Origin: an uncultured Eubacteriales bacterium
Lineage (GTDB): Bacteria; Bacillota; Clostridia; Oscillospirales; UMGS1783
DNA: 64,000 bases
NCBI GenBank assembly: GCA_934456365.1
Contig: CAKSHC010000001.1
Location: 186,001-250,000, forward strand
Reading direction: 5' to 3'
The notes under the pieces were generated by a model. The model did no database searches and was not told the origin of the DNA. It saw nothing but the letters and a program-made list of their open reading frames with translations. Shown here piece by piece: positions 26,203-35,204 of this stretch; the first letter of the stretch is position 1; the number at the start of each line of letters is the position of its first letter. The position numbers were made by a program, and so were the translations under genes.

Positions 26203-26524
26203 AGCCCATCCCCAGAAGCAAAATCCCGAAAAGAGTGCGAAGGATCTGCGTATCTATGACCTGCGCAAGACAGGCGCCTCCGATCGCCCCCAGCAAGGAG
26301 AAAAGCATCAGAAGCCCGGTTTCCTTCCATTGTATGACCCCTTGGCGCAAATATAAAATCACGGAAATCAAAGCGCAGGGCAGGAAAAACAGGAGATTTA
26401 CCCCGGCGGCACGGCGGTGATCCATCCCTTGAAACCAGCTCAGATACAGAAGAAGCAGCGAACCTCCCCCAAAGCCCATCGCGCTCAGGATCCCGCAGAG
26501 AAAACCGGCTAAGATTTCAAGCAT
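26147..26524 (-). CDS. Half-size TauE/SafE (TSUP) membrane protein, second of a pair
   Basis: 125 residues with about four membrane segments. It contains the TSUP motif GILSAMGFGGGSLLLLYL near the N terminus. Full TSUP permeases have two such halves in about 250 residues. The upstream gene supplies the other half, so the two probably form a heterodimer. The start at 26524 overlaps the upstream stop by eight bases. The substrate (sulfite, organosulfonate or other anion) cannot be read from sequence. Confidence 0.85.
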   Translation of the reverse strand: MLEILAGFLCGILSAMGFGGGSLLLLYLSWFQGMDHRRAAGVNLLFFLPCALISVILYLRQGVIQWKETGLLMLFSLLGAIGGACLAQVIDTQILRTLFGILLLGMGFKDLLSAFLRPHKTAKSE

Positions 26525-26870
26525 TCCACAACACCCGCACACCGCAATAGATCATAAAAAGAGCAAAACCCTTCATCAGAAGATCCGGTTTTGCTTTTTT
26601 CATAAGGAAAACTCCGATCGGCGCGGCCAGCGCTCCCCCCAGCAGATACGTCCAGCTTTCCTGAAAAGAGATTTCTCCACAGATCGCATAAACAGCCACA
26701 CTGACCGCACAGGCGGCAAAAACCGTGGCCACGCTATATGCATGAGCGGCCTTTTCTCCATTCCCAGCTCTTCGCAAAAGGGGGACGCAGATCATGCCGG
26801 CGCCCCCGCCGAGCAATCCGCCTAAAAATCCCGTACATGCGCCAATCCAAACGGAACTCCATTTTTTCAT
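26517..26870 (-). CDS. Half-size TauE/SafE (TSUP) membrane protein, first of a pair
   Basis: 117 residues with about four membrane segments and the TSUP motif GFLGGLLGGGAGMICVPLL. It is translationally coupled to the following half-size gene. A weak TATACT lies upstream after the hemW terminator. It is predicted to export or take up a small anion with its partner. Confidence 0.85.
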   Translation of the reverse strand: MKKWSSVWIGACTGFLGGLLGGGAGMICVPLLRRAGNGEKAAHAYSVATVFAACAVSVAVYAICGEISFQESWTYLLGGALAAPIGVFLMKKAKPDLLMKGFALFMIYCGVRVLWNA

Positions 26871-26912
26871 ATCGTCTCTCCTTTTTCCTTAGTATACCCC
26901 CTCAGAGAAACA

Positions 26913-26940
26913 AAAACAGAACGCTAAGGCGTTCTGTTTT
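26913..26940. terminator. Intrinsic terminator after hemW
   Basis: Perfect arms AAAACAGAACGC and GCGTTCTGTTTT with a TAAG loop lie immediately after the hemW stop at 26941. On the minus strand a T run follows. Confidence 0.9.
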
Positions 26941-28074
26941 TCATTTCATGGATTTTTTTAGCTCGTGAATCACGGCATTGGAAACGCGAAATCCCGTTTC
27001 CGTCAATGCAAAGCCGTTATGCTTTACATGCAGATATCCGGCCTTTTGCAATGCGGCCAGCCTTCGATCCAGGTCTTCTCTCTTGAAAAAGGGCTGCAGG
27101 GAGGAAAAGGTCACTCCCTCCTGCAGACGAAGACCCAGCATCAGGCGCTCGAAAGCCTGTTCCCGATCGTCCACCGTTTCATCCAGCAAAATCCGGCTTT
27201 TTCCGGCCGTATAGGCGCGCCAGTCCGAAGACACTCCGGTTCGCCTCCCCTGCCAGAAAGATCGGGCAGACGGCCCGAAGCCCAAATAGGGCGCTCCCCG
27301 CCAATATTTGAGGTTGTGGCGGCAGGAATAGCCCGGTTTTGCGAAGTTGGAAATTTCATAATGCTCATACCCGGCCTGCCGCATCCGGCGGCAGAGCAGC
27401 GCAGCCATTTCATCCTCCTGCTCTTCATCGGGAAAAGCATAGCAATCGCGGTTTTGCGCCAAAGGCGTTCCATCCATGATCTGCAGACCATAAGCCGAAA
27501 CATGGGGCGGATCGATCGAAAGAAGGCCGTCCAGAGTTTGCAAAAAAGCGGTCATCGGATCCAGGTCGCATTCTCGGTGCCCGATTCCGAAAATCAGATC
27601 CACATTAAAACGATCGAACCCGGCCTCGCGAATTTCCCGGCACACCTGAAAAACCCGCTCGGCCCTGTGGACGCGCCCCAGGTCCTTCAGTTCTCCATCG
27701 CAAAGGCTCTGGGCACCAATGCTGATTCGATTCACCCCAGCCTGCTTCCAGGCAGCAAGGATCGCGGGAGTCAGCGATTCCGGATTGGCCTCCACCGTCA
27801 CTTCCGTATCCGCTGCAAAGGAAAAAGCGGAAAGGGCTGTTTCAATGGTACGGCAAAGGCGCTCGCCGGCAATCGACGGGGTGCCGCCGCCGACAAAGAG
27901 GGAATCGAAAAGAGCGGTTTCTCCGGCGGCACGAGCCTGCAAATCCTTTTCCATCGCGCAGAGGTAAGCGTCGATTTCGTCTTTCGACGGCGCTTCCACC
28001 GAATAAAAATCGCAGTAGCGGCATTTGTGACGGCAAAACGGGATATGCAGATAAATTCCGGCCGGATCAGACAT
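26941..28074 (-). CDS. hemW: Radical SAM heme chaperone HemW
   Basis: 377 residues. The radical SAM cluster motif is [10 protein letters not shown] (Cx3Cx2C), followed by FVGGGTPS and a C-terminal HemN-like domain. HemW proteins bind heme and deliver it to apoproteins; they are often misnamed as coproporphyrinogen dehydrogenase. The lepA-hemW order is conserved in Firmicutes, with an eight-base overlap here. Confidence 0.92.
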   Translation of the reverse strand: MSDPAGIYLHIPFCRHKCRYCDFYSVEAPSKDEIDAYLCAMEKDLQARAAGETALFDSLFVGGGTPSIAGERLCRTIETALSAFSFAADTEVTVEANPESLTPAILAAWKQAGVNRISIGAQSLCDGELKDLGRVHRAERVFQVCREIREAGFDRFNVDLIFGIGHRECDLDPMTAFLQTLDGLLSIDPPHVSAYGLQIMDGTPLAQNRDCYAFPDEEQEDEMAALLCRRMRQAGYEHYEISNFAKPGYSCRHNLKYWRGAPYLGFGPSARSFWQGRRTGVSSDWRAYTAGKSRILLDETVDDREQAFERLMLGLRLQEGVTFSSLQPFFKREDLDRRLAALQKAGYLHVKHNGFALTETGFRVSNAVIHELKKSMK

Positions 28075-29872
28075 CGAGTTTCAAAACGCTCATAAAGGCC
28101 TCGCTCGGCACCTCGACCGAACCGAACTGCCGCATGCGTTTTTTACCCTCCTTCTGCTTCTCCAGCAGCTTCTTTTTGCGGGTGATATCGCCGCCGTAGC
28201 ACTTGGCCAAAACATCCTTGCGCATCGCCTTTACCGTTTCCCGGGCGATCACCTTGCCGCCGATGGCTGCCTGAACAGGGATTTCGAAGAGCTGGCGGGG
28301 AATGTTGTCGCGCAGGTTCTCCACCATCTTGCGCGCCTTGGGGTAGGCCCGATCCGCATGCAGGATAAAGGAAAGCGCGTCGATCACTTCGCCGTTGAGC
28401 AGAATATCCAGCTTGACCAGATTGCTTTTCTTATATTCCGTGAATTCATAATCCAGCGAAGCATATCCTCTGGTGCGTGATTTCAGGCAATCGAAGAAAT
28501 CATAAATGATCTCGTTGAGCGGCAGCTCGTAATGGATATCCGCTCTCCCCTGATCCAGATATTTCATATCCAGAAAAACGCCCCGGCGCTCCTGACAAAG
28601 CTCCATCACCGTGCCGTTGTACTCCGTTGGAGCAAAAATATGAGCGGAAACCATAGGCTCTTCTGCATGTTCAATGGTGGAGGGAGAGGGATAGTTGCAG
28701 GGATTGTCGATGTATACGGTTTCTCCCGAGGTCAGAATAAACTTGTAAATAACCGAAGGGGCCGTTGTGATGATATCGAGATTGTATTCCCGCTCCAGGC
28801 GCTCCTGCACAATCTCCATGTGCAAAAGCCCCAAAAAACCGCAGCGGAAGCCAAAGCCCAGCGCAGCCGAGGTTTCCTGCTCGTAGTGGAGCGCGGCGTC
28901 GTTTAATTGAAGCTTTTCAATGGCGTCGCGCAGATCGGTATAATGGGCGCCGTCGGCCGGATAGATTCCGCAGTAGACCATCGGCAAAACCTCTTTATAG
29001 CCGGGCAAGGGCGCTTGAGCGGGGCGCTCGGCGAGGGTCACCGTATCGCCCACGCGCGTATCGCGCACCGTTTTGATGCTGGCTGTGATATACCCGACCT
29101 CTCCGGCGGAAAGTTCATCGGTCTTTTCCAGGGCGGTGGCCCGCATAAAGCCAACTTCCACCACATCAAATTCCGCGCCAGTTGCCATCAGGCGGATGCG
29201 ATCGCCCGTTTTCAGCGTGCCCTGCATCACGCGCACATACACAATGACCCCGCGATACGGATCATAAACCGAGTCAAAGATCAAAGCCTGCAAGGGGGCT
29301 TCCGGATCGCCCTTCGGCGCCGGGATATCCGCCACCACCTTTTCCAGCACCTGATCGATATTGGTTCCCATTTTTGCGGAAATGCGGGGAGCATCCTGCG
29401 CCGGCAGACCGATCACATCCTCGATCTCTTCGACCACACGGTCCGGATCGGCCGATGGAAGATCCATCTTGTTGATGACCGGCACGACCTCCAGATTGTG
29501 GTCTATGGCGAGGTAGGTGTTTCCCAGCGTCTGCGCCTCGATTCCCTGCGTGGCGTCCACGATCAGCACAGCGCCCTCGCAGGCGGCCAAAGAACGCGAA
29601 ACTTCGTAGTTAAAATCCACATGCCCCGGAGTATCGATCAGATTCAGAATATACTCCTTGCCGTCTTTTGCCTTATAGTTCAGGGTTACGGCACGGGCCT
29701 TGATGGTGATGCCGCGCTCTTTTTCCAGGTCCATGTTATCCAGAATCTGCTCGGTCATATCCCGCTGGCTCACCGCTCCGGTCTGTTCCAGAAGCCGGTC
29801 GGCCAGCGTGGATTTACCATGATCGATATGAGCGATAATCGAAAAATTGCGAATGCGCTGCTGATCTACCAT
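28067..29872 (-). CDS. lepA: Elongation factor 4 (LepA) GTPase
   Basis: 601 residues, a translation GTPase that back-translocates or helps ribosome biogenesis. The G1 motif is [15 protein letters not shown]3 is DTPGHVDF and G4 is NKMD. The C-terminal LepA-specific domain is intact, to FMSVLKLDV. It precedes hemW and follows the isocitrate dehydrogenase gene by 11 bases. Confidence 0.97.
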   Translation of the reverse strand: MVDQQRIRNFSIIAHIDHGKSTLADRLLEQTGAVSQRDMTEQILDNMDLEKERGITIKARAVTLNYKAKDGKEYILNLIDTPGHVDFNYEVSRSLAACEGAVLIVDATQGIEAQTLGNTYLAIDHNLEVVPVINKMDLPSADPDRVVEEIEDVIGLPAQDAPRISAKMGTNIDQVLEKVVADIPAPKGDPEAPLQALIFDSVYDPYRGVIVYVRVMQGTLKTGDRIRLMATGAEFDVVEVGFMRATALEKTDELSAGEVGYITASIKTVRDTRVGDTVTLAERPAQAPLPGYKEVLPMVYCGIYPADGAHYTDLRDAIEKLQLNDAALHYEQETSAALGFGFRCGFLGLLHMEIVQERLEREYNLDIITTAPSVIYKFILTSGETVYIDNPCNYPSPSTIEHAEEPMVSAHIFAPTEYNGTVMELCQERRGVFLDMKYLDQGRADIHYELPLNEIIYDFFDCLKSRTRGYASLDYEFTEYKKSNLVKLDILLNGEVIDALSFILHADRAYPKARKMVENLRDNIPRQLFEIPVQAAIGGKVIARETVKAMRKDVLAKCYGGDITRKKKLLEKQKEGKKRMRQFGSVEVPSEAFMSVLKLDV

Positions 29873-29883
29873 AATTCTCCTCT

Positions 29884-31044
29884 TTATTCGGAAAGGGTCT
29901 CCATAACGTAGTCGCCGAACTGGGCGCAGGTCGCCCCATCCGGGCGCCCGGTGATCTTCAGGCGAGTCTCTTCAAACATGCAGCGATCCAGCGCGCGCTC
30001 CAGCCGATTCGCCTTTTCCTGATAACCGATGTGCGACAAAAGCATCACAGCCGCTCTCAGCATGGAGCAGGGATCGGCGTATTCCGCTCTCCCCTCCTGA
30101 ACCATGCGGGGAGCCGATCCGTGGATGGCCTCAAACATGGCATAGCGCTTTCCGATGTTGGCGCTGCCGGCTGTGCCGACGCCGCCCTGGAATTCCGCCG
30201 CTTCATCGGTGATGATATCGCCGTAAAGGTTGGGAAGCACAAACACGCGGAAAGAGGTACGCCGCTTTTCATCGATCAGTTTGGCCGTGCAGATATCGAT
30301 ATACCAGTCGTCCATCTCCACCGTCGGATAATCCTTCGCCACGCGGCGGCAGATGTCCAAAAACTTGCCGTCGGTCGTTTTGATCACATTGGCCTTGGTC
30401 ACAACGGAGACCTTGTTTTTCCCGGATTTGGCCGCATAATCAAAAGCCAGGCGGGCAATGCGCTCGCAGCCTTCGGTGGTGGCAACCGTGAAATCAAAGG
30501 AAAGATCGTCGTCCACATGAATGCCTTCGGAGCCGAGCGTGTAGGCGCCTTCGGTGTTTTCGCGGTAGAAGGTCCAGTCGATCCCCTTATCCGGAACCTT
30601 CACCGGGCGCACATTGGCGAAAAGATCGAGCTCTTTTCTCATCGCCACATTCGCGCTCTCAATATTGGGCCAGGGATCGCCCTTGCGCGGCGTGGTGGTC
30701 GGGCCTTTGAGGATCACGTGGCATTCCTTCAGCTGAGCCAGCACATCGTCCGGAATCGCCTTCATCACCTCAACGCGCCGCTCAATGGTCAAACCGTCGA
30801 TGTCGCGGAATTCCACCCGCCCGGCCTTGATCTCATCCCGGAGAATGAATTCGAGCACCCGGCGCGCCTCATGCGTGATCACAGGGCCGATCCCGTCGCC
30901 GCCGCACACGCCGACAATGATCTTATCCAGCTTTGCATAGTCGACAAAATCATGGGTTTCGCGCATCTTTTTCACACGAGCGTCCTGCTTGTCCAAAAGC
31001 GCTGCAAAATGCTCCAGCGCTGCTTTTTTCTGTTCGGAAGTCAT
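29884..31044 (-). CDS. Isocitrate/isopropylmalate dehydrogenase family protein, probably isocitrate dehydrogenase
   Basis: 386 residues of the beta-decarboxylating dehydrogenase family. Substrate-binding [15 protein letters not shown], the catalytic [18 protein letters not shown] segment, and the metal-binding Asp in [14 protein letters not shown] are present. The family converts isocitrate to 2-oxoglutarate or isopropylmalate to 2-oxoisocaproate. Placement directly after aconitase favours isocitrate. Cofactor choice (NAD or NADP) was not determined. Confidence 0.85.
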   Translation of the reverse strand: MTSEQKKAALEHFAALLDKQDARVKKMRETHDFVDYAKLDKIIVGVCGGDGIGPVITHEARRVLEFILRDEIKAGRVEFRDIDGLTIERRVEVMKAIPDDVLAQLKECHVILKGPTTTPRKGDPWPNIESANVAMRKELDLFANVRPVKVPDKGIDWTFYRENTEGAYTLGSEGIHVDDDLSFDFTVATTEGCERIARLAFDYAAKSGKNKVSVVTKANVIKTTDGKFLDICRRVAKDYPTVEMDDWYIDICTAKLIDEKRRTSFRVFVLPNLYGDIITDEAAEFQGGVGTAGSANIGKRYAMFEAIHGSAPRMVQEGRAEYADPCSMLRAAVMLLSHIGYQEKANRLERALDRCMFEETRLKITGRPDGATCAQFGDYVMETLSE

Positions 31045-31055
31045 GGGATTCTCCT

Positions 31056-32978
31056 TTAGTTTTCTTTGGTATAGTTGAGCAAACCGCCGGCAGCCAGCAT
31101 TTTCTTCTGACGATCGGAAAGGCTGATGGTGCCGCGCACCGTGGCGCCGGTTGTTTCATTTTTGATTTCCATATCTTCGCCCGCCAGAATTTTCCGCTTC
31201 ACATCCGGCAGAGTGATTTCATCCCCCAAATGGAATTCGCTGTAATCCTCCGGATCGGCGAAAACGATCGGAAGAATTCCGTTGTTGATCAGGTTGGCGG
31301 CATGAATCCGGGCAAAGGACTTGGCGATCACAGCCTTCACCCCCAAATACAAAGGCGCCAGCGCCGCGTGTTCGCGGGAAGATCCCTGGCCGTAGTTTGC
31401 TCCGCCGACGATCACTCCGCCACCCCAGGCTTTGGCGCGGGACGGAAATTCCTCGTCGCATCTTGTGAAGCAGAATTCGGAGATTTTCGGGATATTGGAA
31501 CGGAAAGGCAGGATCTTCGCCCCGGCCGGCATGATGTGATCTGTGGTGATGTTATCCCCGACCACCAAAAGCGTGCGGCCGGAAATCGAATCGGCCATGC
31601 GCTCATGTTTCGGGAAGGGCTTGATGTTCGGGCCGCGCTCCACCACAACCGACTCCCCGTCCTGCGCCGGCGGATCCAGCAGGTTATCGTTTACGGTAAA
31701 GGCTTTCGGCTGTTCGATGGAAATTTCCAGTTTCAGCGTGGTCGGATCCGTCAGCACCCCGCTCAAAGCCGAAGCAGCCGCCGTTTCCGGACTGACCAGA
31801 TAAATCTTGGCGTCTTCCGTGCCGCTGCGCCCTTCGAAATTACGGTTGAAGGTGCGCAGAGAAACGCCACCGCTGCGAGGCGACTGCCCCATTCCGATGC
31901 AGGGACCGCAGGCGCATTCCAGAATCCGGGCGCCCGCGTCGATCAGATCCGCCAACGCGCCATTGGCCGCCAGCATTTCGAAAACCTGCTTGGAACCGGG
32001 AGAAATCGTCAGAGAAACATCCGGATGCACCGTTTTCCCCTTCAAAATGGCGGCAACCGTCATCAGATCCAGATAAGAGGAATTGGTGCAGCTTCCGATG
32101 CAAACCTGCGAAACCGGAATTCCGGCCGCTTCCCGCACCGAAACCACGTGATCCGGGCTATGAGGCGCGGCTGCCAACGGCTCCAGCACAGAGAGATCCA
32201 CCACGATCGATTGATCGTACTGGGCGTCTTCATCCGCCTGCAGCGGTGTGAAATCTTCTTCTCTCCCCTGTGCCCGCAGGAAAGCCTGCGTTATTTCATC
32301 CGAGGGGAAGATGGAGGTTGTGGCCCCTGTTTCTGCACCCATATTAGTGATGGTGGCCCGCTGCGGCACCGAGAGGGTTTTCACCCCTTCGCCCGTATAT
32401 TCCAAAATGAAACCAACGCCGCCCTTCACGCCGATCTGACGAAGGACCTCCAGGATCACATCCTTCGCCCCGACCATCGGCCGCAAAGCGCCTTTCAGCT
32501 CCACGCGCAGGATCTTCGGATAGGTGATAAAATACTCGCCGCCGCCCATAGCAACCGCCACATCCAGCCCGCCGGCCCCCATCGCCAGCATGCCGATGCC
32601 GCCGCCGGTCGGGGTGTGCGAATCGCTGCCAAGCAGCGTTTTCCCGGGCTTTCCGAAACGCTCCAGATGCACCTGATGGCAAATACCGTTTCCGGGATGA
32701 GAAAACCAGATTCCATGCTTTTTGCAAACTGTTTGAATGTAGCGGTGATCGTCCGCGTTCTCAAATCCGTTCTGCAGGGTGTTATGGTCAATATAGGCAA
32801 CCGAACGCTCGGTTTTTACCCGATCGATTCCCATCGCTTCAAACTGCAGATAGGCCATTGTTCCCGTTGCGTCCTGCGTCAATGTCTGATCGATACAAAG
32901 CCCAACTTCTTCGCCTTTTTTTGCTTCTCCGGAACGAATATGCGCCTGAAGAATCTTCTCGGCCAATGTCAGCCCCAT
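31056..32978 (-). CDS. Aconitate hydratase
   Basis: 640 residues, a 4Fe-4S aconitase that interconverts citrate and isocitrate. Cluster cysteines are in SCTNSSYLD and CACGPCIG. The C-terminal swivel domain contains GANYGQGSSREHAAL. The length suits the compact aconitases of anaerobes and archaea, shorter than Bacillus CitB (about 900). It pairs with isocitrate dehydrogenase; no citrate synthase is in the window. A good promoter precedes it. Confidence 0.94.
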   Translation of the reverse strand: MGLTLAEKILQAHIRSGEAKKGEEVGLCIDQTLTQDATGTMAYLQFEAMGIDRVKTERSVAYIDHNTLQNGFENADDHRYIQTVCKKHGIWFSHPGNGICHQVHLERFGKPGKTLLGSDSHTPTGGGIGMLAMGAGGLDVAVAMGGGEYFITYPKILRVELKGALRPMVGAKDVILEVLRQIGVKGGVGFILEYTGEGVKTLSVPQRATITNMGAETGATTSIFPSDEITQAFLRAQGREEDFTPLQADEDAQYDQSIVVDLSVLEPLAAAPHSPDHVVSVREAAGIPVSQVCIGSCTNSSYLDLMTVAAILKGKTVHPDVSLTISPGSKQVFEMLAANGALADLIDAGARILECACGPCIGMGQSPRSGGVSLRTFNRNFEGRSGTEDAKIYLVSPETAAASALSGVLTDPTTLKLEISIEQPKAFTVNDNLLDPPAQDGESVVVERGPNIKPFPKHERMADSISGRTLLVVGDNITTDHIMPAGAKILPFRSNIPKISEFCFTRCDEEFPSRAKAWGGGVIVGGANYGQGSSREHAALAPLYLGVKAVIAKSFARIHAANLINNGILPIVFADPEDYSEFHLGDEITLPDVKRKILAGEDMEIKNETTGATVRGTISLSDRQKKMLAAGGLLNYTKEN

Positions 32979-33012
32979 CTCTTCACCTTCTCTTCTTTTT
33001 TATATTCTATAT

Positions 33013-33041
33013 ATTTTACGTGATGCGGCTCTCTCTGTCAA
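33013..33041 (-). promoter_or_regulatory. Sigma-A promoter for the aconitase operon
   Basis: On the minus strand: perfect TTGACA (33041-33036), a 17-base spacer and TAAAAT (33018-33013), about 35 bases before the aconitase start. Confidence 0.85.
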
Positions 33042-33090
33042 GAAAAAGCGGCGGCATACGCTCTTAAAATATATGGCATTTTTTGGTATT

Positions 33091-33103
33091 TAAGTTTACA
33101 TAA
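33091..33103. repeat. Direct repeat copy 1, TAAGTTTACATAA
   Basis: Exact 13-base match with the copy at 33260, with an imperfect dyad GTT..AAC inside it. It lies about 50 bases upstream of the aconitase -35 box. Confidence 0.6.
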
Positions 33104-33259
33104 TGATAGAATAGGGCCGATTTTCCCGGTTGAGTTAAGAACAGATTCCACAGGGTTTTCCACACTTTTTCGGGCCTTTCCTCCCCTGCCGCAGGGGATA
33201 ACGTACCCAAATCGGGCGAAAAAGGGGCGTTTTTGTGAAAAATGACGAGAAAAGTCTGA

Positions 33260-33272
33260 TAAGTTTACATAA
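33260..33272. repeat. Direct repeat copy 2, TAAGTTTACATAA
   Basis: Exact 13-base match with the copy at 33091, 169 bases away, close to the 3' end of tsaD. Confidence 0.6.
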
Positions 33273-33322
33273 CGCATTTTGTAGGAGGGTTTTTCAGTTT
33301 CCGGGGAAACCCCCGAAAACCG

Positions 33323-34339
33323 TCAAAACACCGCCTCGGCAATATCCATCGTGGCATAAGCGTTCAGATCCAGACCGGCAAAGCGGCCGGCCTGCGCTTC
33401 ATAAAAACCCTGCGAAGCGATCATGACGGCATTGTCCCCGCAATAGCGCAGCTCCGGCATATAAAGCCGACAATCGGCCTCCTTTGCCGCCTGGCTGATC
33501 TTTTGGCGCAGAATGCCGTTGGCGCTGACGCCTCCGGCCAAAACCAGGGTTTTCTCGCCGAGATCCTTCGCGGCAGCCAAGAAATGCTCGCAAAGCGTAG
33601 AGGTGATTGCCTCGCAGAAAGAGGCGGCAACATCGGCCTTGGGAAGCGGACTTCCCTTCATTTCGGCCTGGTGAACCTGATTGATCACATTCGTTTTCAA
33701 CCCGGAAAAGCTGAAATCATAGGGAGCGTCGGGATATTTAGTGTGCGGCAGCGAAAGGGCAAAGGGATCTCCCTCCTCCGCCAGCGCTTCCACATTCTGG
33801 CCGCCCGGATATCCGATTCCCAAAATGCGCGCCACCTTATCAAAAGCTTCTCCGGCTGCGTCGTCGTGCGTTCGCCCTAAAATCTCATAATCCGTGTATC
33901 CCTTCACGCGCACGATATGGCTATGCCCGCCGGAAACGATCAGCGCCAGAAAGGGCGGCTCCAGCTGAGGCTGCGTGAGGTAGTTGGCCGCCACATGGCC
34001 GCGCAGATGGTGCACCGGAATCAGCGGCAAAGAAGCGGAATAGGCGTAGCCTTTGGCAAAGCTGACGCCGCTCAAAAGGGCTCCGATCAAACCGGGAGCG
34101 TATGTAACCGCCACCGCGTCCAGGTCGCGCGCGCAAAGCTCTGCTTCCGAAAGCGCCTGCTCCACCACGGCGGAAATTTTTTCAACGTGCTTGCGGGAGG
34201 CAATTTCCGGCACCACCCCGCCGTACAGCTTGTGGATATCGATCTGTGTATACACCGCATTGGACAAAACGCGGCGACCATCTTCCACAACGGCCGCAGC
34301 CGTTTCATCGCATGAGGTTTCAATTCCCAGGATTTTCAT
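33323..34339 (-). CDS. tsaD: tRNA threonylcarbamoyladenosine transferase TsaD
   Basis: 338 residues. The metal-binding HxxxH lies in VHHLRGHVAANYL, and the N-terminal ILGIETSCDETAAAVVEDG is the family signature. It transfers threonylcarbamoyl to A37 of tRNAs with TsaB and TsaE, which are not in this window. It overlaps rimI by 20 bases, a common arrangement. Confidence 0.96.
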   Translation of the reverse strand: MKILGIETSCDETAAAVVEDGRRVLSNAVYTQIDIHKLYGGVVPEIASRKHVEKISAVVEQALSEAELCARDLDAVAVTYAPGLIGALLSGVSFAKGYAYSASLPLIPVHHLRGHVAANYLTQPQLEPPFLALIVSGGHSHIVRVKGYTDYEILGRTHDDAAGEAFDKVARILGIGYPGGQNVEALAEEGDPFALSLPHTKYPDAPYDFSFSGLKTNVINQVHQAEMKGSPLPKADVAASFCEAITSTLCEHFLAAAKDLGEKTLVLAGGVSANGILRQKISQAAKEADCRLYMPELRYCGDNAVMIASQGFYEAQAGRFAGLDLNAYATMDIAEAVF

Positions 34340-34769
34340 GTTTCCATTCCCATTTCATCATCACAGCGTCTTCCCGCGGCGCCGTATAAAAATTCTTCCG
34401 AACGCCAATTTCTTCATAGCCGCAGGAGCGATAAAGAGCGATCGCGCCCGCGTTGCTCGACCGAACCTCCAGAAAAGCGAGCGCCGCGCCCGATCTTTTC
34501 ACCGCTTCCGTTAAAAGGCTTCGACCGATTCCCTTTCGGCGAAAGGCCGGGTCAACCGCCACGCGAAAAATCTGCAGCTCGTCCAAAACGAGCGCGCCCA
34601 AAAAATAGCCCGCCGGTTTTTCCTCTGCACAAGCAATCAAAAAGAGGGTCTGATCGGTCAGGCTCTTTTCCAAAAGCGCCCGGCTCCATGGATCGGAAAA
34701 ACAGGCCTTTTCCAAAGAAAAAACCGCCGCAAGATCCTCCGGCCGAGCCGCTCGGATTTCTTCCTTCAT
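34320..34769 (-). CDS. rimI: Ribosomal protein S18 alanine N-acetyltransferase RimI-like
   Basis: 149 residues, GNAT fold. The acetyl-CoA-binding motif is RRKGIGRSLL, and EVRSSNAGAIALYRSCGYEEIGVRKNFY is typical of RimI. The start at 34769 overlaps the ywlE stop by four bases. A longer ORF upstream is an out-of-family extension. The RimI name follows from the motif and linkage to tsaD; the actual substrate may differ. Confidence 0.9.
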   Translation of the reverse strand: MKEEIRAARPEDLAAVFSLEKACFSDPWSRALLEKSLTDQTLFLIACAEEKPAGYFLGALVLDELQIFRVAVDPAFRRKGIGRSLLTEAVKRSGAALAFLEVRSSNAGAIALYRSCGYEEIGVRKNFYTAPREDAVMMKWEWKHENPGN

Positions 34770-35200
34770 GGGCGGCATTCCACCAGCTTGGCCACGAGCG
34801 GGATCTCCTTTTGAATCTGATCCCGGCAAAGCCGATACAGTTCCAGATCCCCGCCGAAAGGATCGTCGATCCCCCGGCCAAACAAAAGAATTTTATCCAT
34901 AGCCTGCGGGAAAATCGCTGCCAGGGTCGTCACGTGGTTTTCCGTCATGCCGAAAATCAGGGTCGCTTCATCCACATCCTCGCGCGTCAGCTGGTGGGCA
35001 TGGTGGACGCTCATATCCACGCCCACTTCCAGAAGAACGTCCGAAGCATAGGGGGTGATGAACTGTCCGTCCATAGCGGCCAGCCCTGCGCTTTCCGCCT
35101 GGATATCCAAATTCTTTTTATGGGCATATTGATTGAAAAGCCCCTGCGCCATCGGGCTGCGGCAGGTGTTGCCCGTGCAGATAAACAAAACCTTTTTCAT
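34766..35200 (-). CDS. ywlE: Low-molecular-weight phosphatase, YwlE-type protein arginine phosphatase
   Basis: 144 residues. The P-loop is CTGNTCRS with nucleophile Cys8 and Arg14. The general acid Asp lies in DDPFGGDLELYRLCRD. The Thr in the loop (Thr12) matches the residue that gives Bacillus YwlE its preference for phosphoarginine over phosphotyrosine, which opposes McsB. It sits between rimI and polA. Confidence 0.88.
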   Translation of the reverse strand: MKKVLFICTGNTCRSPMAQGLFNQYAHKKNLDIQAESAGLAAMDGQFITPYASDVLLEVGVDMSVHHAHQLTREDVDEATLIFGMTENHVTTLAAIFPQAMDKILLFGRGIDDPFGGDLELYRLCRDQIQKEIPLVAKLVECRP

Positions 35201-35204
35201 CGTA

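Larger units (their letters stand above)
33042..33322. other. Noncoding region upstream of aconitase with two 13-bp direct repeats
   Basis: No convincing gene lies between tsaD and the aconitase promoter. The sequence TAAGTTTACATAA occurs twice, at 33091-33103 and 33260-33272. A small GC hairpin (CCCCTG/CAGGGG) sits near 33182-33196, and a DnaA-box-like TTTTCCACA lies at 33156-33164. A weak hairpin without a T run follows tsaD. The region may hold operator sites or an unrecognised RNA. Confidence 0.5.

Noticed and set aside
26941..28074. Coproporphyrinogen dehydrogenase HemN
   Set aside because: Length, linkage to lepA and domain layout fit the heme chaperone HemW better.
29884..31044. 3-isopropylmalate dehydrogenase (leuB) as the product
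   Set aside because: Possible by family, but the adjacent gene is a 640-residue aconitase rather than LeuC/LeuD, so isocitrate is more likely.
30933..33023. A 696-codon plus-strand open frame opposite aconitase and isocitrate dehydrogenase
   Set aside because: It is antisense to two clear enzyme genes, lacks family motifs and is His/Arg-rich as expected of a shadow of GC-rich codons.
33151..33170. DnaA-box-like TTTTCCACA and CCACAGGG near 33156
   Set aside because: Only one near-match to TTATCCACA, no cluster of boxes and no dnaA or dnaN nearby, so an origin is not supported.
33038..33277. A 79-codon minus-strand frame upstream of aconitase
   Set aside because: No ribosome site, no homology I recognise, and it spans the aconitase -35 box.
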